A stretch of DNA of 64,000 nucleotides, taken from an uncultured Bacteroidota bacterium (GTDB lineage: Bacteria; Bacteroidota; Bacteroidia; Bacteroidales; P3). The notes beneath the pieces were generated by a model that saw only the letters and a program-made list of their open reading frames with translations, was not told the origin of the DNA and did not search any database. Positions 49,226-57,111 of the stretch are shown here, one piece after another. Each line of letters starts with the position of its first letter. Position 1 is the first letter of the stretch. The stretch is taken from assembly GCA_902776365.1 (NCBI GenBank), contig CACYPU010000004.1, forward strand, positions 62,001 to 126,000. Direction: 5' to 3'. The position numbers and the translations under genes are program-made.

Positions 49226-50365
49226 ATGAAAAAAATCCTCTCCCTCGCAATCCTAACCCTTCTGCTCGCCCCCTTGAGCGCACAGAAGCACTACGAGCGC
49301 AAGTACGAAAACTCTAACCAGCTCTCCGTCCAGGGCACCCTCGACAATGCCGGCCGCCGCCACGGCAGCTGGACTTGGTGGTACCCCAACGGAAAAATAT
49401 CCCAAGAAGGCACCTACACCAACGGTGCCAAAACCGGTACCTGGACCTTCTATTATGAGGACGGCAGCCGCATGGCCGAGGAATGCCACGCCAACGGCAC
49501 CTCGCGCTCCTGGCACCACAACGGCGACCTCAAGAGCGAGGTTAACGTCGAGAACGGACAGTACAACGGTCTCTACCGCTCATGGCATGAGAACGGACAG
49601 AAAGCCGAAGAGGTCACCTACGTCAACGGCAGCCGCGAAGGCGAGACTTTCCAGTGGTACGACAACGGCACCCTCAGCTTCTCCGGCCGCTACCGCGACA
49701 ACGAGCTCCAGGGCGAAGCCATCTGGTACTTCTCCAACGGCAAGGTTGACATGAAAGGCCGCCTCGTCGACGGCCAGCAGGACGGTCCCTGGACCTTCTA
49801 CTGGCGCAGCAACGGAACCCTCGGCGTCGACGGCACCTATGCCAAAGGCAAAGAGATTGGTACCTGGACCTACTACTACGAGACCGGCGAGCGCTGGCGC
49901 TCGGGCAACTACCGCAACGGCATGCGCGACGGCCTCTGGACCACCTACTACGAGTCCGGCGCAAAACTCCATGAAGGACACTATGCCGACGGCAAGGAAG
50001 AAGGTCGCTGGACGGCATGGTACGAGAACGGCAAGGTCGACTACTTCGGCGACTTCTCCCGCGGCCTCAAGAACGGCGAATGGAAAGGTCTATATGACGA
50101 CGGCTCCACCCGCTATGTCATGCACTACCGCGACGATGTGAAAGACGGCGAGGAAATACGCTACTACCCCAACGGTAAAATCGAGATACGTCAGAACTTC
50201 AAGAACGGACGCCTGGACGGAAAATACGAGCGCAACAACGAAGCTGGCGCCCCCGTGGAACGCGGCCAGTTCAAGGGCGGCGAGAAAGACGGCAAATGGA
50301 CCTGGTTCGATCACGGACGCGAAGTCTACACCGCCAAGTTCAAAGACGGCAAAGAGGTCAAATGA
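49226..50365 (+). CDS. MORN-variant (YwqK-type) repeat protein
   Basis: A 379-residue exported protein: signal peptide ~1-19 (LLLAPLSAQ) followed by about fourteen ~23-residue MORN-like repeats of the form GTWTFYYEDGSRMAEE, DGLWTTYYESGAKLHEGHYA and so on. Some annotations call such proteins antitoxin YwqK-like, but there is no toxin gene nearby, so I use only the repeat name. Such repeats form extended beta structures. The last codon overlaps the maf start (ATGA). Confidence 0.85.
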   Translation: MKKILSLAILTLLLAPLSAQKHYERKYENSNQLSVQGTLDNAGRRHGSWTWWYPNGKISQEGTYTNGAKTGTWTFYYEDGSRMAEECHANGTSRSWHHNGDLKSEVNVENGQYNGLYRSWHENGQKAEEVTYVNGSREGETFQWYDNGTLSFSGRYRDNELQGEAIWYFSNGKVDMKGRLVDGQQDGPWTFYWRSNGTLGVDGTYAKGKEIGTWTYYYETGERWRSGNYRNGMRDGLWTTYYESGAKLHEGHYADGKEEGRWTAWYENGKVDYFGDFSRGLKNGEWKGLYDDGSTRYVMHYRDDVKDGEEIRYYPNGKIEIRQNFKNGRLDGKYERNNEAGAPVERGQFKGGEKDGKWTWFDHGREVYTAKFKDGKEVK

Positions 50366-50955
50366 AACTCCTATTAGCGTCAAAATCGCCTAGGCGTCGG
50401 CAGCTGCTCTCCCAGCTGGGCTACCCTGTCGAGTTTGTCGACATCGACGTCAACGAGCACGTCCCCGACGGCACCCCCGCCGCTGACATCGCCGAACTCC
50501 TAGCCCGCCGCAAAGCCCTGGCCTACAATTCCGAATTCCGAATCCTTAATTCCGAACCACGAACAATCCTCGTCGCCGCCGACACTGTCGTCGTCCTCGA
50601 CGGACAGCCCCTCGGCAAACCCGCCTCACATCAGCAGGCCCTCGCCATGCTCCACGCCCTCTCCGGACGCCACCACTCCGTCTATACCGGCGTCTGCCTC
50701 CGCCCTTTGGACTCAAACAATCAAGCAAGCAATCTCCAATCCTTCACCGAAAAGACCGACGTCTACTTCCGCACCCTCACCGACGACGAAATCACCCACT
50801 ACGTCGACACCTACCAACCCTTCGACAAGGCCGGTGCATACGGCATCCAAGAATGGATAGGCATGGTAGGCATCTCGCGCATAGACGGATGCTACTACAA
50901 TGTCATGGGACTCCCCCTCGCTGCCCTTTGGCAGCACCTGCAGACCCTGGTATAG
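50362..50955 (+). CDS. maf: Maf-family nucleoside-triphosphate pyrophosphatase
   Basis: A 197-residue housecleaning pyrophosphatase (dTTP/UTP-type or related). The start at 50362 gives MKLLLASKSPRRRQLLSQLG, the classical N-terminus. The active-site AADTVVVLDGQPLGKP lies near 73-88, SGRHHSVYTGVCL near 100, and YQPFDKAGAYGIQEWIG near 151. Two in-frame word arrays add residues: YNSEFRILNSEPR before the active-site strand and DSNNQASNLQS after VCLRPL. Both are in loops, so activity is probably preserved. Confidence 0.92.
   Translation: MKLLLASKSPRRRQLLSQLGYPVEFVDIDVNEHVPDGTPAADIAELLARRKALAYNSEFRILNSEPRTILVAADTVVVLDGQPLGKPASHQQALAMLHALSGRHHSVYTGVCLRPLDSNNQASNLQSFTEKTDVYFRTLTDDEITHYVDTYQPFDKAGAYGIQEWIGMVGISRIDGCYYNVMGLPLAALWQHLQTLV
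50525..50566. repeat. In-gene tandem heptamer array (ATTCCGA) in maf
   Basis: About five imperfect heptamers in frame. A second, CAAGCAA-like array lies at 50709-50742 in the same gene. Confidence 0.78.
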
Positions 50956-51032
50956 CCTGTGACCGAGCGGCCTGTGGACTCACAGAAACACCAATTTTTT
51001 GAAAAAAGGTGCGCAGCTTTCATTTTTTTTCG

Positions 51033-51041
51033 TATCTTTGC
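51033..51041 (+). promoter_or_regulatory. Promoter -7 box TATCTTTGC
   Basis: A consensus box 32 bp upstream of the coiled-coil protein start at 51074. It excludes the longer frame starting at 50999. Confidence 0.75.
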
Positions 51042-51073
51042 AGTCTGAAAGAAAACTAAAAAACAATATCATT

Positions 51074-51799
51074 ATGATTAAAAAACTGTTACTTTTTTCG
51101 GCTGTGCTGGCGATGTTTGCTGGCGTGAAGGCCCAGGAAGTGGAATCCGTCAACGTGCAGGTGGGTCCCATCACAGCACCGGGTTATAAAGTGAAAATCG
51201 AGAAGGACGAGCGTCTGGTGAAGAACGCCATGGCCCAACGTCTCAAGGATGCCGAACTGAAAACCAAGAACAGCGAAGGTTTTGTGGCCTGCCTCGACCA
51301 ACTGTTTGCCGAGATTGCCACTGATCCCATCAACTTCTACACTAAGGTGGAGAAAGAGAGCAAAGGTGTCAGCGTGGTGACGGTGTGTGTCATCCCCACC
51401 GACTTGACGGCCAACCGCGAGGTGATGCATGCCAATATGAAGACTTTCCTCGAAGGATTTGTGAAGTATGTCACCCGCTTCGAAGCCCGCGGGCTCATGG
51501 AAGACGAGATGGAGAACCTGAAGAAGGCGCAGAAAAAGGTGGAGTCGGCCGAGTCGGCAGTGGCCAAGGTGGATAAAACCATCAAAGACTACGAGGAAGA
51601 CATCGCCGACAGCCAGAAGGATATAGAGAAATATCGCCAGAAGATTGCCGACTGCGAGAAAGAAATCAAGAAGTTGCAGGAGAACATAGAGAAGAGCAAG
51701 CAGAAAAAGGCCGAAGCCGAGAAAGAGCTGGAGAAGGCCCGCGAGAACATGGATGCTGTGCTGAAAGAAGTGGAGAAGTACCGCAGCCTCAGCGAATAA
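51074..51799 (+). CDS. Exported protein with C-terminal coiled coil
   Basis: A 241-residue protein with a signal peptide ending GVKAQ near 20. The N-terminal ~130 residues form an unrecognised mixed domain (NVQVGPITAPGYKVKIEKDE, LFAEIATDPINFYTKVEKES). From ~145 a highly charged coiled coil runs to the end (KKAQKKVESAESAVAKVDKT then KDIEKYRQKIADCEKEIKKL). It is probably periplasmic. It stands alone between a promoter and a bidirectional terminator. Confidence 0.75.
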   Translation: MIKKLLLFSAVLAMFAGVKAQEVESVNVQVGPITAPGYKVKIEKDERLVKNAMAQRLKDAELKTKNSEGFVACLDQLFAEIATDPINFYTKVEKESKGVSVVTVCVIPTDLTANREVMHANMKTFLEGFVKYVTRFEARGLMEDEMENLKKAQKKVESAESAVAKVDKTIKDYEEDIADSQKDIEKYRQKIADCEKEIKKLQENIEKSKQKKAEAEKELEKARENMDAVLKEVEKYRSLSE

Positions 51800-51849
51800 C
51801 GGTTGCTTCCAAACCCTCCCGAAGGGAAGGAAAGAAAGAGTATCAAAGA

Positions 51850-51884
51850 AAACCCCTACGAACCTGTTGGTCCGTAGGGGTTTC
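51850..51884. terminator. Bidirectional terminator
   Basis: AAACCCCTACG pairs with CGTAGGGGTTT around a 12-nt loop. It sits between the convergent coiled-coil gene and lipoprotein gene. Confidence 0.8.
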
Positions 51885-51900
51885 CTTTACTATGATTGAC

Positions 51901-52443
51901 TTAGCGCTGGTTGCCGTTGTCCCTTGGAGCCACAATGCGGAAGCTAAGGGGCTTGCCGTTGACAAGGGTACCGTTGACGGTGAGGGTGATGTTGTTGTCG
52001 TCGAGCGTGGCGACAGCAGTGCCAGTGGTGAAGGCCGAGCTTCCGGAGACATTGTCGCCATTGAGGAAGTACCAGAGATGGGGAGCATTCTGATACTGGA
52101 GGTCGAACATGTCATCCTGGCTCTGCACACTGGGGCCTTCAACGAGGATATGGAAGTGAAGCGAGTGGTCGGGGTCCTCCTGGGTGAGGTCGTAGGTGTA
52201 ATTGGAGGGGTTCTGGATATGGCAGCTGATCATGAACTGGATGCCATCGGTTTCGCTGTAGCATTCCAGCATGGCATTATTGTCATTGACATTGGCCATA
52301 CTTTCGCCCTGGTAGGTCTTGCCATTGTAAACCATCTGGTTGTCACCAGCGGCAGTAGCGGTGGTGGTGTCTTCGTCTTTGCTGCAAGCGGCAAAGAGCA
52401 TGGTGGCAGCAGCCACAAAAAGCATTAACTGTTTCATTTTCAT
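51901..52443 (-). CDS. Hypothetical lipoprotein
   Basis: A 180-residue lipoprotein; start 52443 (MKMKQLM) or 52437. The lipobox is FAAC near residue 20, followed by SKDEDTTTATAAGDN, then a beta-rich domain (MVYNGKTYQGESMANVNDNN, HSLHFHILVEGPSVQSQDDM). It resembles small surface lipoproteins but no family was recognised. Its promoter is at 52479, with the -33 box inside the 3' end of the ABC permease gene. Confidence 0.7.
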   Translation of the reverse strand: MKMKQLMLFVAAATMLFAACSKDEDTTTATAAGDNQMVYNGKTYQGESMANVNDNNAMLECYSETDGIQFMISCHIQNPSNYTYDLTQEDPDHSLHFHILVEGPSVQSQDDMFDLQYQNAPHLWYFLNGDNVSGSSAFTTGTAVATLDDNNITLTVNGTLVNGKPLSFRIVAPRDNGNQR

Positions 52444-52478
52444 TTCGTTTATTGTTTTAAAGGTTGTTATTCAATGGT

Positions 52479-52510
52479 GCAAAGATACGATTTATTTTAA
52501 TTATACCAAA
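52479..52510 (-). promoter_or_regulatory. Promoter (TTTG -33, TATCTTTGC -7) for the lipoprotein at 51901
   Basis: Minus strand: -7 at 52479-52487, TTTG at 52507-52510, 19-bp spacer. The -33 box overlaps the last codons of the ABC permease gene. Confidence 0.75.
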
Positions 52511-53772
52511 TGTCGTTTGTAGCTGCGGGCGGCGAGAAGGGCGGCGAGGGCGGCGAGGAGGAGCATGAGGAGGGCGGCGAGGGTAACGTCGGTGACGGCA
52601 ATGCCGAAGGGGAGTCGGAGGAGGACAGTGGCGGGGGCCGTGAAGGGGATATAGGTGAGTAGTATGGCCAGAGAGCCTTTAGTGGCATTGATTATCAGTG
52701 GGATGAGCAGCAACGTAACCAGCATTGGCGAGAGCACCACGAGGACCCACTGAAGGGCGTCGGCATCGCTGTCAAGTCGGGCGGCAAGGGCGGCGAGGAG
52801 GGCACCATAGAGCAGATAGCCGAGGAGGAAGAAAAGGAAGAAGATGGATGCTACCAAAGGCAAGTCGATGGCTGTGAGTCCCAGGACGGCCTCATCGACG
52901 AGTTGCACGGTGCTGTGGTACTGCGCCGTGGCTTCGACGCCCTTGGTGGCGACGCTGAGAGTCTCCTGCTGTTGGTGCGCCTGAGCGAAGAGGTCGGGAT
53001 TGGTGTGCTGGATAAGGCCTATGGCGGCAGCGGTGAGGAGCACCCAGAGAACAATCTGCGTGACGGCCGCCAAGGCGATGCCGACGATTTTGCCCACAAG
53101 GAGCTGCACGGCCTTCGCCGACGAGGCCACCACTTCGGCCACACGGTTACTCTTCTCCTCCTGCACGCTGCGCATCACCTGGATGCCGAAAACGAGGAGA
53201 GCCAACACCATGAGTACTGCCAGTACGGTGGCGGCGACGGTCTTCACGGTGGCGAAACTCTCGCGGCCACTGTCGGCATCAAAGGTATGGAGGCGGATGC
53301 CTGTGTTCTCCACAGAACGTCGCTGGGCGGGGTCGAGTTGCTCATAGACATCAGCGAGGATGAAACGGCGGAGCAAGAGCTGCAACTGGCTGCCAGCGGC
53401 GTTGACGACGGCCTGCGGCGGCGTGTTGTCGCGGTGGTAGAGGAAGGCGTCGCGCGGCACCTCGCCACTCTGGCGTGCGGGGATGAAGAGAATGGCGGCG
53501 ACACTATCGGCCTGCGCCATGCACTGACGGGCATGAACGAGGTCAGGCTGCGGTTGGAAGAAGACTTCATCGGTGGATTGCAGCGTGCCGAAAAGGCCTG
53601 TCTCGTCGACCACCAGCACGGTGACACGGTCGGAGGCATCCTTGGCGGCGATGACGGGGATGGCATAGAGGGCTGCCAGCAGCAGGGGCACCAGCAAAGT
53701 CAGCACCCAGAAGGCTGGGCGCCGCAGACGCATGCAGTATTCGCGAGAGAGTATAACGAGAGTCTTCTTCAT
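52501..53772 (-). CDS. ABC-2 type exporter permease (NatB-like)
   Basis: A 423-residue membrane protein with the NatB/YhaP layout: one N-terminal helix (~20-42), a large extracytoplasmic domain (~45-175, VTVLVVDETGLFGTLQSTDE), then six helices (~178-420). VQEEKSNRVAEVVASSAKAV near 200 is the typical cytoplasmic loop. It is coupled to the ATPase gene by an ATGA overlap. Predicted role is Na+, drug or peptide export; the substrate is unknown. Confidence 0.85.
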   Translation of the reverse strand: MKKTLVILSREYCMRLRRPAFWVLTLLVPLLLAALYAIPVIAAKDASDRVTVLVVDETGLFGTLQSTDEVFFQPQPDLVHARQCMAQADSVAAILFIPARQSGEVPRDAFLYHRDNTPPQAVVNAAGSQLQLLLRRFILADVYEQLDPAQRRSVENTGIRLHTFDADSGRESFATVKTVAATVLAVLMVLALLVFGIQVMRSVQEEKSNRVAEVVASSAKAVQLLVGKIVGIALAAVTQIVLWVLLTAAAIGLIQHTNPDLFAQAHQQQETLSVATKGVEATAQYHSTVQLVDEAVLGLTAIDLPLVASIFFLFFLLGYLLYGALLAALAARLDSDADALQWVLVVLSPMLVTLLLIPLIINATKGSLAILLTYIPFTAPATVLLRLPFGIAVTDVTLAALLMLLLAALAALLAARSYKRHLV

Positions 53773-54380
53773 AGTTCTACGGTTTTGGTGCAGAGGTCGT
53801 TGGCAGCGTCGAGGTTGTGGGTGGAGAGGAGGATGGCGGTGCCGGCGGCGCTGAGGCAGCGTATTTCGTCGCGCAGCATGGCGGCATTGTCGCGGTCGAA
53901 GCCCGAGAAAGGTTCGTCAAGGATGAGCAGGCGCGGGCTGTGGACCACAGAGGCGATGAACTGCACCTTCTGCTGCATGCCTTTGCTGAGACGGCTCACG
54001 GGGCGGCACCACCAGTCTTCGGCGCCGAGGCGTGCGAACCACTCGTGCGCCGCACTCTCGGCGTCGTTATGCGAAAGACCCTTGAGGCGCGCCAGATAGA
54101 CCACCTGCTCGCCGGCACGCATGTGGCGGTAGAGGCCGCGCTCCTCGGGGAGGTAGCCTATCCGTGCAAGGTCGTCCTGCACGAGAGGGTGGCCGTCGAA
54201 GAGGATGGTGCCGCTGTCGGGCATGAGGATGCGGGTCACGAGACGGAGAAGCGTCGTCTTGCCGGCGCCGTTGGCGCCAAGAATGCCCACCACCTCGCCG
54301 CTGTCGGCGGTGAAACTGACGCCATCGAGGACACGGTGGGAGCCGTAGGACTTTGCTATTTCTTGGACTTCGAGGAGCAT
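53769..54380 (-). CDS. ABC exporter ATPase (NatA-like)
   Basis: A 203-residue ATPase that pairs with the permease downstream. Walker A GILGANGAGKTTLLRL near 32-47, signature RLSKGMQQKVQFIA (LSKGM variant) near 130, Walker B LLILDEPFSGFD near 150, and STHNLDAANDL. Start at 54380 (MLLEVQEIAKSYG) is chosen; the longer frame is a shadow of the upstream gene. It is short for the NatA group (often ~290-310), lacking a C-terminal extension. It overlaps the upstream BatA-like gene by 25 bp. Confidence 0.85.
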   Translation of the reverse strand: MLLEVQEIAKSYGSHRVLDGVSFTADSGEVVGILGANGAGKTTLLRLVTRILMPDSGTILFDGHPLVQDDLARIGYLPEERGLYRHMRAGEQVVYLARLKGLSHNDAESAAHEWFARLGAEDWWCRPVSRLSKGMQQKVQFIASVVHSPRLLILDEPFSGFDRDNAAMLRDEIRCLSAAGTAILLSTHNLDAANDLCTKTVEL

Positions 54381-56422
54381 ATCAACAGGATTGTTTCTGC
54401 AAGGAGGGCGGCGAGGGCGAGGAAGATACACCAGTGCCAAAGGGGCGTGCCATTGCGGCGGGCGCGAATCTCGCGGTCGAGGGGTTTGGCGGCGTTGCGG
54501 ACAACGCTGACGTTGTCGAGCCCGTCGACGGCGTCGGCGACCTCGCTGGGAGTGAGGAAACGGAGCTGCGACTCGAGGCGGTCGTAGTTGAAAGCCAGGC
54601 ACTCAGAGAGGGCTTGATTGTTTGAATTTTCGACAGCCTGAGAGAGGCGGTAGTGGCCGGCGGTGGTGAGTTCGCCGTGGGTTATCAGGGCACTGCGGCT
54701 ACCGACACGGCGGATGTCGGGAAGGATTGATTGATTGTCCGATTGCGTGGCGGCTTGAGTGAGTTGGGGCGGAGGGGCGGAGGGGTCATAGGCATGCTGG
54801 AGGAAGATGGGGGCGGTGGAGCCAAGCGTATAGGAGGCGGGGGGCAGGGGACGGCTGTAAAGGGCCATATTGTAGAGCGTGGGAACGAAGAGGGCCTGGG
54901 CGACGAAGTCGGTCCACTGCGAGGTGAGCGGCGTGGAGAAGAGATAGACACGGCCGGCGCCATGGGGCACCGAGACGAGGAAGTGGCTGCCGTCGGCCAG
55001 CGTGATGACAGGCTGGCAAAGGCTCTGGGCGCTGTTCAGCAGGTAGCGTCCCTGCACGGTGGGCAACTCCATATCCTGCTTGTTGCTCTGGCTGAAGACC
55101 TGACGGTAGAGGCCGCTCTGGAAGTCGACCTTGGAAGCGCGGACAGTGCGAGCACTCCAGTCCTGAAGGCGCGGGGCATCGAGGAGGGAGAGGAGGTCAT
55201 CGAGCTGCTCGACACGGCTTTCGGCGGGAGGAACGACACAGAGGGTGCCACCTTCGGCAACCCACGTGGCAATGGCTTGGGCCTGACCAGAGGGGAGATC
55301 GGCAACTTCGTTCAAGAGGAGGAAGTTGAAGTTTGTTTGAGTGCTTGACTGCGTAAAGGTCTGAGAGAATTGATGGTGGACGGCACTGTCGGAGGCGAAA
55401 AGCTTCTCGAGGTTCTCGTTAGGCTTGCCTACCTGCAGCATCTCGATGCGCTGGCCGGCGAGAAGCGAGAAGTGGTAGTTGTCGTCAAAAGTAACGGGAT
55501 AGTCGGCAATCTCGACGGTACCGTTGAGCCATCCGGCGCTGTCAATGGTGAAGCGCAGGGAGGCTTTGGCAACGCCCTCGCGAGGGATGTCGAGGGTGGC
55601 CAGCGCTCGCTCGCGACCATTGACGAAAAGCTTGACGGGCAACTTCTCGATATCGTGGGATCCGTCGTTGTGGACGGTGGCCTCGACGGTGACGCTGCCA
55701 CCGACGAAATAGGCTGGAGCGTCGAGGACAAGGGTGTCGATATAAAGGTTGTCGGTAGCGGTGCCCTCCAACGGCACAAGGGTATAGTTTAATGATGAAT
55801 GATGAATGTTAAATGTTGAGAGGTCGGCGGCTGAGGTCTGGAAGTCGGAGAGGAGGTAGGCATGACGGTTGGCGGCACCGCTCTGGCCGAGGAAATCGGC
55901 CTGGCGCTGTGCCACCTCGCTGAGACGACGGCTGGCGGGATTGATCTGGAGGGCGTCGACGGCGTCGAGGAACTCGTCGCGGCTCAGCCAGCGGAACTCC
56001 TCGCCGGCGAGGGTATTGGAGAGCAGCTGGAAGCGGTCGCCGGGGCGGTAGGCGGCGGCAACCTCACGGGCTTTCTGCTTGGCGGTCTCCAGCTGGCTGC
56101 CGTCACTGCCGCTGTTCTCCATACTGAAGGAGTTGTCGACATAGACGCTCACGGCCGTGGTGCCCGACTGCAGCTGCTCGCTGCCGGGCAGCGTGGGCTG
56201 GGCGAAAGCCAGCACCAGAGCTGCAATGGCCAGGCAACGCATGAGCAACACCAGCCAGCGACGCAGCTCTTTCACCCTACGCTTCTCACTCTTCACTTCC
56301 ATCAACCGCTCCACATTGCTGAAGTAGACCTTGCGGTAGCGGCGGAAATTGAAGAAGTGTACCGCGATGGGGATGAGCAGCGCCAGCAGGCCCCAGAGGA
56401 ATATTGGATTAGCAAAAATCAT
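54356..56422 (-). CDS. BatA-domain (aerotolerance-type N-terminus) membrane protein
   Basis: A 688-residue protein that opens with the BatA/aerotolerance N-terminal domain (FANPIFLWGLLALLIPIAVH FFNFRR, then LRRWLVLLMRCLAIAALVLA FAQP). A VWA-like region with DNSFSM follows (~95-230), then a long periplasmic beta region and a C-terminal helix (CIFLALAALLAETILLI). It is common in Bacteroidetes but its function is unclear. Four short low-complexity inserts are repeat-encoded: STFNIHHSSLNYT, QTFTQSSTQTNFN, QAATQSDNQSILP and AVENSNNQALSE. It overlaps nth upstream (4 bp) and natA-like downstream. Confidence 0.82.
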   Translation of the reverse strand: MIFANPIFLWGLLALLIPIAVHFFNFRRYRKVYFSNVERLMEVKSEKRRVKELRRWLVLLMRCLAIAALVLAFAQPTLPGSEQLQSGTTAVSVYVDNSFSMENSGSDGSQLETAKQKAREVAAAYRPGDRFQLLSNTLAGEEFRWLSRDEFLDAVDALQINPASRRLSEVAQRQADFLGQSGAANRHAYLLSDFQTSAADLSTFNIHHSSLNYTLVPLEGTATDNLYIDTLVLDAPAYFVGGSVTVEATVHNDGSHDIEKLPVKLFVNGRERALATLDIPREGVAKASLRFTIDSAGWLNGTVEIADYPVTFDDNYHFSLLAGQRIEMLQVGKPNENLEKLFASDSAVHHQFSQTFTQSSTQTNFNFLLLNEVADLPSGQAQAIATWVAEGGTLCVVPPAESRVEQLDDLLSLLDAPRLQDWSARTVRASKVDFQSGLYRQVFSQSNKQDMELPTVQGRYLLNSAQSLCQPVITLADGSHFLVSVPHGAGRVYLFSTPLTSQWTDFVAQALFVPTLYNMALYSRPLPPASYTLGSTAPIFLQHAYDPSAPPPQLTQAATQSDNQSILPDIRRVGSRSALITHGELTTAGHYRLSQAVENSNNQALSECLAFNYDRLESQLRFLTPSEVADAVDGLDNVSVVRNAAKPLDREIRARRNGTPLWHWCIFLALAALLAETILLICSSKSKK
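55787..55820. repeat. In-gene tandem heptamer array (AATGATG/AATGTTG) in the BatA-like gene
   Basis: Four heptamers in frame on the minus strand. Weaker arrays of TTGATTG-type words lie at 54613-54640, 54726-54760 and 55326-55375 in the same gene. Confidence 0.75.
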
Positions 56423-57093
56423 GCACAGTCTCCTTCCTGTTTTTTCACTTTTTGCTTTTCACCTTTCACCTTAAAATCGCAGAGGTCGCTGATGCAGCAC
56501 TGCTCGCATTTGGGCTTGCGGGCCTGGCAGACATAGCGGCCGTGGAGTATGAGCCAATGGTGCGCCTTGGGGAGGAGTGCCTCGGGGATATGCTTGACGA
56601 GGGTGCGCTCCGTCTCCAGCGGCGTCTTCGAATTGTGGGTCAGACCTATGCGGTTCGACACGCGGAAGACGTGGGTGTCCACCGGCATGGCCGGCTGCTC
56701 GAAAGCCACGGCGGCGATGACGTTGGCGGTCTTGCGTCCAACGCCCGGCAGACGCTGCAAATCGTCGACACTGGCGGGCACCTCGCCGCCGAAGTCATTC
56801 ATCAGCATGCGGGCCATGTCGGCAAGGTGTTGGCTCTTGCTGTTGGGATAGGATACCGAACGTATGTAACCGAAGATATCGTCGGGCGTGGCTTGCGCCA
56901 TGGAGGCTGCATCGGGGTAAGCCTCGAAGAGCGCCGGCGTAACCATATTCACCCGCTTGTCGGTGCACTGCGCCGAAAGCACGACAGCCACCAGCAACTG
57001 GAATGTCGAGCCGAAGTGCAGCTCGGTCTCCGCCACAGGCATGGACTGCTCGAAGCGCTCGATGATTTGGTTATATCGTTCTTGTAGTTTCAT
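56419..57093 (-). CDS. nth: Endonuclease III
   Basis: A 224-residue bifunctional DNA glycosylase/AP lyase for oxidised pyrimidines. The helix-hairpin-helix LPGVGRKTANVIAAVAF carries the catalytic Lys, the catalytic Asp is in MPVDTHVFRVSNRIG, and the 4Fe-4S Cys set (CQARKPKCEQCCISDLC, spacing 6-2-5) is intact near 188-205. The C-terminal tail DFKVKGEKQKVKKQEGDCA is encoded by repeat words (56441-56475) and is probably a non-conserved addition. Its stop overlaps the BatA-like start. Confidence 0.95.
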   Translation of the reverse strand: MKLQERYNQIIERFEQSMPVAETELHFGSTFQLLVAVVLSAQCTDKRVNMVTPALFEAYPDAASMAQATPDDIFGYIRSVSYPNSKSQHLADMARMLMNDFGGEVPASVDDLQRLPGVGRKTANVIAAVAFEQPAMPVDTHVFRVSNRIGLTHNSKTPLETERTLVKHIPEALLPKAHHWLILHGRYVCQARKPKCEQCCISDLCDFKVKGEKQKVKKQEGDCA

Positions 57094-57111
57094 TTCCGGA
57101 AGCGGGGAGTA

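Noticed and set aside
49226-50365. Antitoxin of a YwqK/YwqJ toxin system
   Set aside because: Only the MORN-like repeats match; no toxin gene is next to it and the protein is exported.
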